Made by a program: the position numbers and the translations under genes | Source: Thunnus maccoyii | Taxonomy: Eukaryota > Chordata > Actinopteri > Scombriformes > Scombridae | Direction of reading: 5' to 3' | DNA length: 64,000 bases | Assembly: GCF_910596095.1 (NCBI RefSeq) | Contig: NC_056550.1 | Span: 17,516,501-17,580,500, forward strand | Shown: positions 11,080-21,900 of the stretch, piece after piece | How positions within the stretch are numbered: the stretch's first letter is position 1 | Layout of the letters: each line of letters opens with the position of its first letter | Notes under the pieces: model-generated | Seen by the model: only the letters and a program-made list of their open reading frames with translations | Told to the model about the DNA's origin: nothing | The model's database searches: none

Positions 11080-12878
11080 ATGGCCTCTACAATCAGCCTC
11101 CTCTCCAAGAAGCACTTCCTGTGCTCTCTGTGTAGAGACATCTTCACTAGCCCAGTAACCATACCATGTGGACACAGCTTCTGCTTGTCCTGTCTTTGTC
11201 ACTACTGGACACGACACCAGTCCAGATATTGCCCCTACTGCAGGAGAGTGTTTACTGACAGGCCTGACCTCAGTGTCAACCGCATTCTGGCAGAAGTCTC
11301 TGACAACTATAAGAAGACTCAACCACAGAAACCACCTGATGATGAGATGGTACTTTGACCCTTTTATGAGTCATTTAATCATATGTTATATAATCTGTTA
11401 ATTTAAGTCTAGCATTTTTATCTATGCTTATGTCACTGTTGCACATGTACAGGTTATTGATGTTGAGCAAATGATCCAGGAAAGGGTGCAGAAGATAGAA
11501 AGATTGAAACATTCTCTTGAGCTCCAAAAGGTCAGCTGAAAATGTCTTTATCATTAAAATCTTTGTTTATTCTAAAAAATGTATATAGTTAAATGATGAT
11601 GATCATGATGTCCAATCAGAACTCTTACCTCAGAGAGGTGCGAGAGAGCCAGAAGGTCTTCTCTTCCCTTGTAAATGCTATGGAGAAGAGTCACAAAGCT
11701 GTTGTTGCAGCAATTGAGGAAAGACAGAGAGAAGAGGAGAAGAAAGTGGAAACACTGGTGAGAGAGCTTGAACAGGAGATCCAGGAGCTCAGGAAGGAGA
11801 CTGCTGAATCTGATCCTCAGATTCCTGTAAACTGTGATCAAAGTGACGATACAAAGGAAGATACCATGGTAAGCACCCTCGCCTTCTGTACACAACATAG
11901 AGATGATGGTAAAACACTGATATTGCCTATGATCACCAGTGAAATGGTATTTTCCTCTCATGTCATGCAGAACATTGTTTCCCCTATGTGCCTCTCTGAG
12001 ATGAAGGACTGGTTCAAGGTTACCATAGAAACTGACCCTTGTCTTGGGGTCACCAGAAGAGCACTGTCAGACATGATGGATAAGATAAAGGCAGAAGTCA
12101 ACAGGCTCTCCAAATCTGGTCAGTAATACAATTTTTAAATGTAGTATGTCGACATTTTATGATAAAATTCGATGATAGTGACGTTCCTATTTCCTATGGC
12201 TTTTCCTTGACAGAACTTAAAAGAATAGAAAAATACACAGGTAAGGCTTTGTGTACACAGAAACGGATATTTGTGCTTAAGCTGTCCACACTGTTTGACC
12301 TATTGTAAACTTTTTACCCTCCCTCTTCCATAGTGGATGTCAGTCTGAGTGCTAAGACAGCCCATCCCGTCCTCTTTGTCTCAGATGACAGAAAACAGGT
12401 GAGGCACACAGACAAATTTCAGGAGGTACCAGATCACCCCAAACGATTCGACCGTGTGGCAAATGTGCTGGCCAAAGAAAGCTTCAACAGTGTTAGGTGC
12501 TACTGGGAGGTGGAGGTCGGGGAGAAGATTGAATGGAACCTGGGTGTTGTCAGACAGTCCGTAAACAGGAAGGGCAAGTTCTCTGTCTGCCCGGCAAATG
12601 GTTACTGGACTTTAAGTCTGAAGGTGGGAGGCCAGTACGTTGCCAACACCTCTCCTGTCACGCTGTTGGCTCTAGAACAGAGACCCAGGACGGTGGGCGT
12701 CTTTCTGGACTACACAGAAGGCCGTGTATCCTTCTACTGCGCAGAATCTGGAGTCCACATTCACACTTTCACGGATACATTCACTGACAGGCTTCATCCA
12801 TTCTTCAGTCCTGGTCGCCTGCATGGTGGCAAAAATGCTGCTCCCCTAATCATCTGTTCTAGTTTTTGCAGCATCTGA
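11080..12878 (+). CDS. TRIM-like E3 ubiquitin ligase: RING, coiled coil, B30.2 (PRY/SPRY)
   Basis: Six exons, 11080-11349, 11453-11530, 11620-11868, 11971-12118, 12214-12240 and 12334-12878, give 438 aa with GT-AG introns. The RING finger is complete: Cys15, Cys18, Cys30, His32, Cys35, Cys38, Cys51 and Cys54. The next two exons are Glu/Lys/Gln-rich and helical (about 91-200), a coiled coil for dimerisation. From about residue 258 the last exon encodes a PRY/SPRY domain with CYWEVEV and VGVFLDYTEGRVSFY signatures. It ends in SICSFCSI-like hydrophobic residues. No second Cys/His set for a B-box is visible between RING and coiled coil, which is unusual for TRIMs. Such proteins ubiquitinate targets recognised by B30.2, often in antiviral defence. 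Teleosts have large fintrim and bloodthirsty-type TRIM families, so no member name is given. Confidence 0.88.
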
Positions 12879-14850
12879 ACACCATACTAAACTCATAACT
12901 TATAAATCCCCAGTATAAATGCAGTTATTTTGCTTGTAATTATTTTCTTAGTGTCTATCCAGAATGTCAAATATATTTATTACATTGCAAATCCATATGA
13001 AAAACTACAATGAACCACATTTCTGTCAGAACAGAGAACAAGAGGTTGCATAAGGACTAACCCCCTACACTCAAAAACTTCAATGAAACCCATAAACAGA
13101 TTGAAAATGAAAGACGAGGGTAGAGAAGAAAAGAGAAGGCACTCATAAATGAACAAGTGAGTTAAAGTCGAAAAAGAAGAGAGAATGGGTTGCTGAGTTG
13201 GATAGATGTTAGGGGCTGCAGGATTGGGACAGAGGTTGACGAGGAGCAGGGAGGGAGGGCACAGAAAACAGCAGGGCATTGTGCTCATACACCAGGCACT
13301 GGGAGACACACTCAAACACATTCACGCATTCACACACTGACATGGTCGTGCACACAAGCGCATGCTTCTGCCCACTGCCACACAGACTTGCGCTGGCATC
13401 TCGGAGGGCAGCCCCATCTCCAGTTCAGTCCTGGGTGTCGAAGCCGATCAACCCTCTCTAGTCCATCTCACCTGACCACTGAGATAGAGCTTCCCCTGCT
13501 CTCCAGCCTTCCTGTGGACTGAATTGAATTCTCAGGGCCACCATTCACAACTTCAGGCATCCACAACTGATCAACACAAGCAAAAGACCTGTAACATTAA
13601 CGTGTGGACCGACTACAAGGAGAGCAGTGAGAGTCCAGTATACTTCATTTGAGGTAAATATGCTTCATTATTATTATATTATTATTTCATTTATTAGTGC
13701 ATTAGTGTCTCAAAATGTCAAAAAACTGACTGAAAAACATATAGTACACATAGTGAGATGATTTATTGGAGGGAACACAAGAAATGTTTCCAGTAATTCT
13801 TCTAATTTAGCTATATCACTTTTTATAATCCCTGTTTGAGGGGTGTTTGAGGCAGGTGTATTGGATGTTATCAGTTGCTCTGTTCTCATTGCAATGTTTA
13901 CAATTATTCATTGGAATGAAGCAGAACATCAAAAGAGAGGTCTGGGGACCTCCTGGGGCCTTTCAGGGATTTCCAGGTTGTCAACAAGAAAAGAAGGAAT
14001 GGTTTCTTTACTAGAAAACATGCACAATATTGTATATGTATGTAGACCTATAAGAATGATTATGCAGGTTTGGACGATTCATATATTCCAGTGTTGTACA
14101 GTGTTGTATTTTTTTTCATATCAAATCTAATTATAATAATCTCAGATGGAGGTTCTTACTAACCAGTGGTCCAATAGATAAAGCCTATCCCTTTGAAATA
14201 TATCCATCTACCCTCATGAAGCAACCCCTGGAACTGATCTTGTGCACGGAGGGTTTGATTCACAGAATTGGTCAAATGTGGGTACTGAGAGCTGCGATAA
14301 ATAGAAGACACGGGTCCTCTTGGCCCACTCCACAAGCATTCATGAAAGCTGCTTGTGTTCAGAGTCTCCTCATGTTTTTCTGAGATAATCCACTCACCCG
14401 GCAAGGCGTAGCTCAACACCCACAACTGTGTCAAAGAAGGCTATTCTCTGTGGTTCTTACTGGAATCCACTAAACATGGGCCTCCCAGCCTGTTTCCAAA
14501 TATTTATGATAAATATATGCTCCATTAGCCTTTTCATACTTTAGAGATGTAATGCTCATTCTTGTAAATAACAAGCTCTGGGGATTTCGGGGATTTTGCA
14601 GAAGTATTTGAATAATGAATAAAAATGATTTAAATTGATTCTACTGTCTGCTTTCAGGTTACCTGTCCTTGTCTAACCTAGCTGAAGTCATTGACATCAT
14701 CACCTGAAGACCGAGGATCCAGTGGGACGCAATATTCTCAGTACTGTAGACTGTCACATTTCTGTGGGACTATAAGTGGGCCCTGTGCAACAAACTGAGA
14801 CTGATATAAAACCAAGACAAATCCATCTGATTCAAATAACACCTTTTGCC
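12879..14850. other. Intergenic DNA and probable claudin 5' UTR intron
   Basis: A likely non-coding claudin exon ends near 13652 at a GT donor (GAG/GTAAAT). A matching acceptor (TTTCAG) lies at 14658, giving an intron of about 1 kb. The intron contains anonymous sequence with an open but unrecognised minus-strand frame at 14159-14434. A degenerate CA-rich patch is near 13305-13385. Confidence 0.4.
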
Positions 14851-15498
14851 ATGGCAACCACGGGCATGCAGTTGCTAGGCCTAATCATGTCCATTGTGGG
14901 CTGGGTGGGTGGGTTAGTAGTCTGTGGCATCCCCCTGTGGCGGGTCACTGCCTTCATCGGTAACAACATAGTGACAGCTCAGATTATTTGGGAGGGCCTG
15001 TGGATGACTTGCATCGTGCAAAGCACAGGTCAGATCCAGTGTAAAGTGTATGACAGCTTGCTGGCTTTGCCCAGTGATATGCAGGCTGCCCGGGGCCTCA
15101 CCGTGTTTTCTATTCTAATGTGTGGCCTGGCTCTGGCTCTGGGGGTCCTAGGAGTCAAGTGCACTAAGTGCATTGGTGTAAACAGCCTCAAGGCCCGTAT
15201 TGCTCGTATTTCTGGGGCCCTTTTCGCCATCGCAGGGTTCCTTTACCTTGTGCCCATCTGCTGGACTGCCCACTCCATCATCAGGGATTTCTATGACCCA
15301 CATGTGGCGGCTCCACACAAGCGTGAACTTGGCCCTGCCCTCTACATCGGCTGGGGGGCATCAGCCTTGCTCCTTATTGGGGGATCTCTGCTCTATGCTG
15401 GGTCAAGTCCCCCTGGCATCCCAGGCTCTCCCACCTTCAGCAGTGGAGAAAGCAGTCCTCGCAGGGCACCTGCCACACAAGTCAAAGGTTATGTCTAA
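14851..15498 (+). CDS. Claudin (claudin-3/-4-like tight-junction protein)
   Basis: A single coding exon of 215 aa. The start at 14851 is chosen because it has a strong Kozak context (GCCATGG) and gives the usual claudin N-terminus (MATTGMQLLG); an in-frame upstream ATG at 14776 would add an atypical 25 residues. The diagnostic first-loop residues are all present: Trp30, Gly49-Leu50-Trp51, Cys54 and Cys64, with Arg81 at the start of the second membrane segment. Four hydrophobic spans are visible, near 8-28, 82-102, 117-140 and 163-183. The tail ends KGYV, a PDZ-binding motif for ZO proteins. Claudins seal or form ion channels in epithelial tight junctions. Teleosts have many intronless claudins of this clade, so the exact member is left open. 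Confidence 0.95.
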   Translation: MATTGMQLLGLIMSIVGWVGGLVVCGIPLWRVTAFIGNNIVTAQIIWEGLWMTCIVQSTGQIQCKVYDSLLALPSDMQAARGLTVFSILMCGLALALGVLGVKCTKCIGVNSLKARIARISGALFAIAGFLYLVPICWTAHSIIRDFYDPHVAAPHKRELGPALYIGWGASALLLIGGSLLYAGSSPPGIPGSPTFSSGESSPRRAPATQVKGYV

Positions 15499-15735
15499 GA
15501 TCCCAAAATGTCTGAATGCCTTCAAGTCCCAAAAGATCACCCCAATCGAAGAAAACCCCATTTTTTCTCCTCTTGATTTTGCTCCTTGTAATTATTTTAT
15601 ATTTAATGTTATTCCAGTTTGCTTTTTTCTTTGAAAAGCCACAGGAGGCTGTTAAGGGAAAATTGAACTCATTTTATTATTTCATACCTGATATCATTCA
15701 ATAACCTTATTTCTCTGTCTGTCATTGTAAAATAC

Positions 15736-15741
15736 AATAAA
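15736..15741 (+). terminator. Claudin polyadenylation signal
   Basis: An AATAAA hexamer lies 238 bp after the claudin stop codon and is followed by T/G-rich DNA, as expected for a cleavage site. Confidence 0.6.
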
Positions 15742-15759
15742 AGTTTTGGTCTGCCAAAT

Positions 15760-17240
15760 CCTCTACTGAGGGATATTGTGTGTGTTCACATTTTTATAAT
15801 TACATATATAAATGCTCTTAAAAACTGTCTTTCAACCTCATGTGTTTGAGAGAAGTATAGTAGTTTTAAAAGGGAAATCTTTGTTTGGCTCATTTATGTA
15901 AACACTACTGTGGGTTCTGCTGAGTGGAGAAGAACAATAGAACAATGGGGATGTGTGTACATTTGCTTGTGGTGCTATATTGTTGAGAAGGGTGTGTGTG
16001 TGTTGTGTGGTCCTCCGTCTCCTATCCTCCATCTCCTCTTCCCTATCTCTGCTACCCTGTACCAGGGACAAAGAAAAATCCATTATCTTAAAAAATCCTG
16101 GTACTCCTTGGATTAACAGCAAGTACAGCAGAACAGTCTCTCTTAGCATAGTTGATCTCAAAGCACTCTCCTCCCTCCTTAAATGACATTAAATGAAAAA
16201 TGTCTCAGACTCAAAATGCGTAAGCGTGTACTGTATGTGTGCATGCCTATCTGTCAGTGTCTCTTTGTTAGCGTGTCATGTGGGATGTTACAAGCCACAG
16301 CATCTTTAGTTATGAGACATTGTTCAGATCACTCAAATTCTGTGCTGTCACTTTGTAGTAAATGATAATTCACAGAGACTGTGACATGATTCTGTTTTCT
16401 CTCCACGCTAAATTTCATGATTCGCATAGTTATTATACTTGGGAATTTGATTTTCATCTGCTGTAAACAATAACTTTGATCATAGTTGGGAGGGCAGACA
16501 TCGCTCCCTCCGTTTTTTGTTTTTTTTCTTCTTCTTTCCGTCAATAACAGCAGAAGACAGAGAAACACAATGCCACTTTATGGAGCATTACAGCACCACA
16601 ATAACAATGGATACCAGTGTTCCAAGTGCCAGGTAGTGACTCATACATGACCTAAGTAGGCCTATACCAATGTTGGTAGAGTAATGCTGTGAACACAGTG
16701 AGGCAGTCTGTGCTATTTTACTGTACAATTGTAATGGAGAAAACAGAGTGAGACAAGTGTACAATTTAGGTTGTAAATAATCAGTATAGTGTCTTAAAAT
16801 AGCTTGATGGGCCAACTACCAACTACACCATAATTCAAGTAACAATTAATCATATGTGACCACTGAATCATTGATGATTTAACTCAAATATTTCACTTAT
16901 GAGCTGAAGGAAAGTTGACCCCAACCATAGGGAGGTTACGGGTTAGAGTCGACTGCAGAAAATCAATGGTGGAGCTGGTAGGGATTCAACAATTTGGTCA
17001 AGACACTTTAGGAGGATGTTTTAATACCACCACTCGGCTGCCAGCTTACCTAAGTGTCTATACATATAAAGAAAATGAAAATGAAATGAATGAATGACAT
17101 GAATTAAAAGATTATTCACATTTATTTTCAAGATAGTTCTTGAGATTATTAAAGAATTTACTGACTGCAGTCTCAGTTCAGCTATTTGCCTTATTTCTGG
17201 CCTACTTAAGAAAAACATGCTGACAAAAAAAGTTGCAATG
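15760..17240. other. Intergenic DNA between claudin and the hAT-like repeat
   Basis: AT-rich sequence with a TG patch near 15990-16010 and scattered short open frames without recognisable protein content. No gene is supported. Confidence 0.45.
16925..17098 (+). repeat. Degenerate tRNA-derived SINE (possible)
   Basis: A box-B-like stretch (GGTTACGGGTTAGAGTC) is followed by GGTCAAGACACTTTA, a phrase like one found in many fish SINE bodies. A (GAAAAT)/(GAATGAAT) tail follows. Box A is not clear, so the call is tentative. Confidence 0.35.
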
Positions 17241-17241
17241 C

Positions 17242-18087
17242 CAGTTGTGGAAGAAGTATTGAGATCCTTTCCTTAAAAAAAAGATTCACCGCAATGTAAG
17301 AATACTACATTCTCCTGTAAGTCTTATATTATTATTATATAACTGGATTATACCAGCAGAATTTTAATGTTGTGGCTTTAAGGTTGGGATAATTTTCACT
17401 ACTTTATATTTGCTACTGTTGAGTAGTTTAATTTAGGCAATACAACATATTTATATATTCTACTGCACAATGTTCATCTAGGGCTTTATAAATGTAGAGG
17501 AGTAAAAAGTACAATATTTCTCACTGAAATGTAGATTTTAAAATTTTTCTTGTGACCCTTAAAAGGGGCCTGATCCCTTGGGTGGGAACCACTGGAATAA
17601 GCTGTATATATAGGAGTTTAAAATACCTCAAGCAGCTACAACATTAAAATGCTGTTTACACATCAATGCATTATTAATAAAGTACTTTATTAAATGGATT
17701 TAATATATCAGTCACAGGGGCTGAGTACTTTTACTTTTGATACTTTAAGTAGCTGATAGTAGTCTCCCAATCCTGAGTCACAGTGATTTGACGACCGTGG
17801 CTCAGGAGGTAAAGTAGGTTGTCCACTAATTGGAAGATCGGCAGTTCGATCCACGGCTCCTCCAGTAAATTAGTATGAATGGGTGAATGTGAAATGGAGT
17901 GTAGAACACTTAATGGTCAGAAGACTAGAAAGGCGCTATATGAATGCAGTCCATTTATCATGATAATACTTCCGTACCTTTGCTTAAGTATGGTTTTAAA
18001 TGCATGACTTTTGCTTGTAATGGAGTATTTTTACTTTGTAGTATTGCTTTTACTAAGTAAAAGATCTGAGTACTTCTTCCACCACTG
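17242..18087 (+). mobile_element. Non-autonomous hAT-like DNA transposon with a nested SINE
   Basis: The ends are imperfect inverted repeats: the left starts CAGTTGTGGAAGAAGTATT and the right, read in reverse, starts CAGTGGTGGAAGAAGTACT. The CAGTGGTGG-type terminus is typical of hAT elements. The flanking 8-mers do not match, so the target duplication has decayed or a boundary is off. There is no coding capacity. A tRNA-derived SINE sits inside. The right end recurs at 56655-56739 and 57312-57350. Confidence 0.65.
17794..17962 (+). repeat. tRNA-derived SINE
   Basis: The head has a box-A-like GTGGCTCAGGAGG and a box B of AGTTCGATCC spaced as in a tRNA. The body ends in GGCGCTATATGAATGCAGTC, a 3' tail of the kind shared between teleost SINEs and their partner LINEs. 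It lies within the hAT-like element, so it inserted later. RNA polymerase III would have transcribed it, and LINE machinery would have moved it. Confidence 0.65.
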
Positions 18088-18189
18088 TAATATTAATATT
18101 GTGCTGTTACAAATTCCCAAACAAAGTTACGATTAATTAATTTACAACAAGCCATTTGCCAAACAGTCAGGTTTGTCGTTACTTTTACT

Positions 18190-18425
18190 TTAAGTCTCCC
18201 TTCACTCAAAAATTTGTTTTTCCTCTTGTTCCTACAGTTGGATGTTTGAGCCAGAGGACTGTTTTCACATTCATCTGCTGAAAATGGAAAGTTTCTCTCT
18301 GTTCACTGAAAATCAGATTTTAAGGGGTGGGCCTACAAGCATGATTTGTGACATCACAACTAGTTTGTGATGTGGAAACTTGAAACCTGCAGCGCACATA
18401 CATTGAAAATGGACTTCTGTAAACC
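18190..18425 (+). repeat. Copy 2 of repeat X
   Basis: It matches 3770-4010 on the same strand and 61905-62215 in reverse. It begins AAGTCTCCCTTCACTCAAAA and contains TTTTCACATTCATCTGCTGA and GCATGATTTGTGACATCACA. It lies upstream of HGS. The class is unknown. Confidence 0.75.
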
Positions 18426-18909
18426 ACTGTAAATGTTCTTACTACCATATCACATCTGTAGAGAAGTATTTTGACTGATGCATTCATCAGTCACTAGAAG
18501 GAGTACATCCCTCTGTTGTTGGTGGTGTTTCTACGGCAGAAGTGGGAAGTAGGAAGAGCTGCTCAGAGCCTAGGTAGAGAAGTAATATTAGAAATTGGGT
18601 TGAGAGGTGGGAAAGAACTTTATTTATTTCTGTTACTTTCATTTTTTAAAATGTTATATCTAATAATTTAGGGTAGATAGGAGAATTGAGTCTTATTTTC
18701 AATCCAGTAGAAGGCGGTAATGCAACATTGTGTATGCAAACCGCCTCTGAAACCAACGAAGAAGAAGAAGCAGAAGCAGGAAGTGCCGTACAGCTGTGCT
18801 CCGTGGCTAACACAGAAGAAGCTAGCAGGCTAACCTCAGCGGCGAAAATATTAGGATCCGTTGACCAAACAACGCACCTCGACAGCCACTTTGTGACTTT
18901 GAATCTAAT

Positions 18910-21900
18910 ATGGGGAAAGGCGGAGGTACATTTGAGAGGCTTCTGGGTGAGTTATAAGCACATTCGTCAAGTTGATACTTCATTTGGCAAGTATGAGTTA
19001 AAGTGCGATGTTTTCCAGCGTATTGTTTTGAAAGACGCTGGGGCTGTGGCTCTCAGGCCAGCTAATTTTAGCCTGCTAACAAATCCGCTGCTATTGTTTG
19101 GAGGCCCGAAATAGGTTCACTAATTTTAGCAACCTGATTAAGTTGAGAACACGGGAAATTTTACTTAAAGTGAAATCGAAACTACGTTACCTTTATCTTG
19201 TGATATCGCCGTGCTATTAGGTAAGCTAGCATTAAACAAGGCTCTTGATTGGCTTCAAATTAGTTCATAATATATCAACGCCAGCTAGTCGTCCACACCA
19301 ACAGTGTAGTAATGTTAATATATAACAAATGACATGGATTGAGTGTGCAAGAATACCAGGCAGCCAAACACAACGTTGTCATTTAGTCAGATATCTATGA
19401 GTTTAAATGTTGAATTCACAAGACCACAACAGGTTGAATAAGTTATCTATCTGCTAGATGGATAAATTAGCTATTAATCGATTCCCTGGGCAGATCAACG
19501 TTACTCTGACCCTCCATTAAGATAAAGTTGGCAACTTGACGTTAAATGCTAGTGTTTGTTAGCTTACCCAAACGGTAACCCAAGAAAAAAAACTGTCATA
19601 TTGAGGTTTAATGCATCATATCGAAAACTGACAATCACGTCAGATAATAACAGTGACTTTGAGGAGTAATTAATGACTGTCAGGCAATTATTTATTGCTA
19701 ATTTAACCTGCTTGAGTGGTAGTGAAGATAGATGATAGGGTTAACTTCGTAGTGCCTCCTGGCAAAAAAGGGTCTGCTGACACCCTTTAAAAGCCCTCCT
19801 CCTCCCACTCTTTGCATTGTATTTACTGTTTCTATGCTGGAGTATTACCAGGTTTGCTATGTGGTAATTTGTAGTGTGGTAACAAAACATAGCAATTTTG
19901 TAATATACATCATGTAAGCACAGTGTCAGCTTACATAATGAAGGTCTTAAACATTTGACACAGGGACTGTCTTCAAAGTCAGGACCTCCAAGAAGATCAG
20001 ATGCAAAGCAAAACCCACATTAAAGCCTTTATCATGTCCACTGCTTTAATGTTACATGTTCCCAAGCAAAGTTATAATTAATTAGTTTACCATAAACTGG
20101 TTTCTATACAGTCAAGTCAGGGTTTTTTGGGCTCTTGGGCCCTGTGATAGCTTCGCCGTGTTGGTAATATGCGTTTCTTATAATAACTAAGTAATAATGA
20201 CAAGATGATTATATATTGGGAATGAGTCCAAGTACTGTCATAAGATATTTAAAAACATGACAATTTTGAGAAATGCCGTGTTCATGTGATGACCAAACAG
20301 GTTGAAAAAAAAAAAGTAGTCATTTAAAAAATGTATATTAATTGTACGATATCCTTTATAAACTAAAAAAAAGATATCACGGTTATATAAAAAAAGTCAA
20401 CCCCAGATGATATCTTGTCTCACATCACAATATCACATGGTGAAGGTTATGAAGTCTGGAAGCTTAACAGATCCAGTATGTGTCTGTATGAAGTGCTTGG
20501 ATTTACTACAGTCATCTCTCATTTATGCCACAGTAATAATATCAATTCTCACTGAGAAAATATCAGTGTGTGATTATATTACATCAAGGGAAGCATTACC
20601 AACATCAGGAGAAAGACAAAATACATGTATGTTGTGTATCTATGTAGCCCAGGTGAACATGGTTTCCATAAAGCAAGTCTATCACACGTCCAGGCCTGTA
20701 ATTAGGAGAGAGGGGGAGGCTGGTTATTTATTGTGCTATCTTGGTTTGGTGTAGCAGATATTTTATGGTTGTTATTTAAATAGGCATTATGTACTGTATG
20801 TTAGAGCTTTAACCATCTGTAATAATTTCAGATAAAGCCACCAGTCAGCTGCTGCTGGAGACCGACTGGGAATCCATCCTGCAGATCTGTGATCTCATTC
20901 GACAAGGAGACACACAGTGAGTGATTCTGCCCACTTCTCTGTACATTCATATACCTAGCTGCTGAAGATGAAAATAGCTCAACCACTTGAGTATTATGTT
21001 TGTCATTTATTTGTAATGAAGAAAACTGGGCATGTATGCTTTTTCTGGTTTAATTTATCACATGTACTGGACTGTATTGAGAAATATTCGTTTTTGTCCT
21101 TACAGAGCTAAATATGCCATCGGGGCCATTAAGAAGAAATTGAATGACAAAAATCCACACGTTGCACTCTACGCACTTGAGGTAAGATGTGTGTACAGTG
21201 GAAACTGTGCAGTTGAAATGTTGCTGCTAAATTATTTCTCAGCTGGTCAAAAATAGATTATATATATATACATTATATTTTTTTTACATGTGTGTGTCCT
21301 CTCCACAAGTGTATTCTTTTGTCAAAATAACAAAATACCTCTTTTTGGGGAGAAGGTTGCTTTGCTATAACGTGCATAATAAAGAAAAAATGACGTGGCC
21401 TTACTCTCCAGGTGCTGGAGTCAGTAGTGAAGAACTGTGGACAGACAGTCCACGATGAGGTGGCGAGTAAACAAACCATGGAGGAACTGAAAGATCTGCT
21501 CAAGGTGACCTTTATTTTATTTGTTTCTTGATTTTTATACCTCAGTTCCGGTCAGTTTGCGGTGTATTGTCCACAATCACATTCTTTTCCCAAGTCACTG
21601 TGATCCAGTTTTTTTCATTGTGAAGCTGAATTTGCTGACAAGGGTGAACTGTTGCAGCATTTATAGAATCAGGTTTAATAATATCTGTGCAACTCCACCA
21701 TCAAAGTAATGGGTAAACTAGTAGTTTTTATAATAGACAGGGTGATTTGCCTGCTCATATTCTGGCTGGAAGCCTTATCACCTTTCCCACCCTCTCTTCT
21801 TACTGATAGCTGCTCACTGTTGACATACAGCCGGCTGCATTTCGGCATGAGCCAGCAATATTTGATTGGATCCTCGCTGTATCATGTGACACAGGCTCCT

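Noticed and set aside
14159-14434. A 91-codon minus-strand frame in the claudin 5' intron
   Set aside because: No domain or family resemblance was recognised and no splice or start context supports it.
18686-19114. An open frame of 142 codons overlapping the HGS first exon
   Set aside because: It begins at a non-ATG codon, is in a different frame from HGS and has no recognisable protein content; the HGS start at 18910 matches the known N-terminus.
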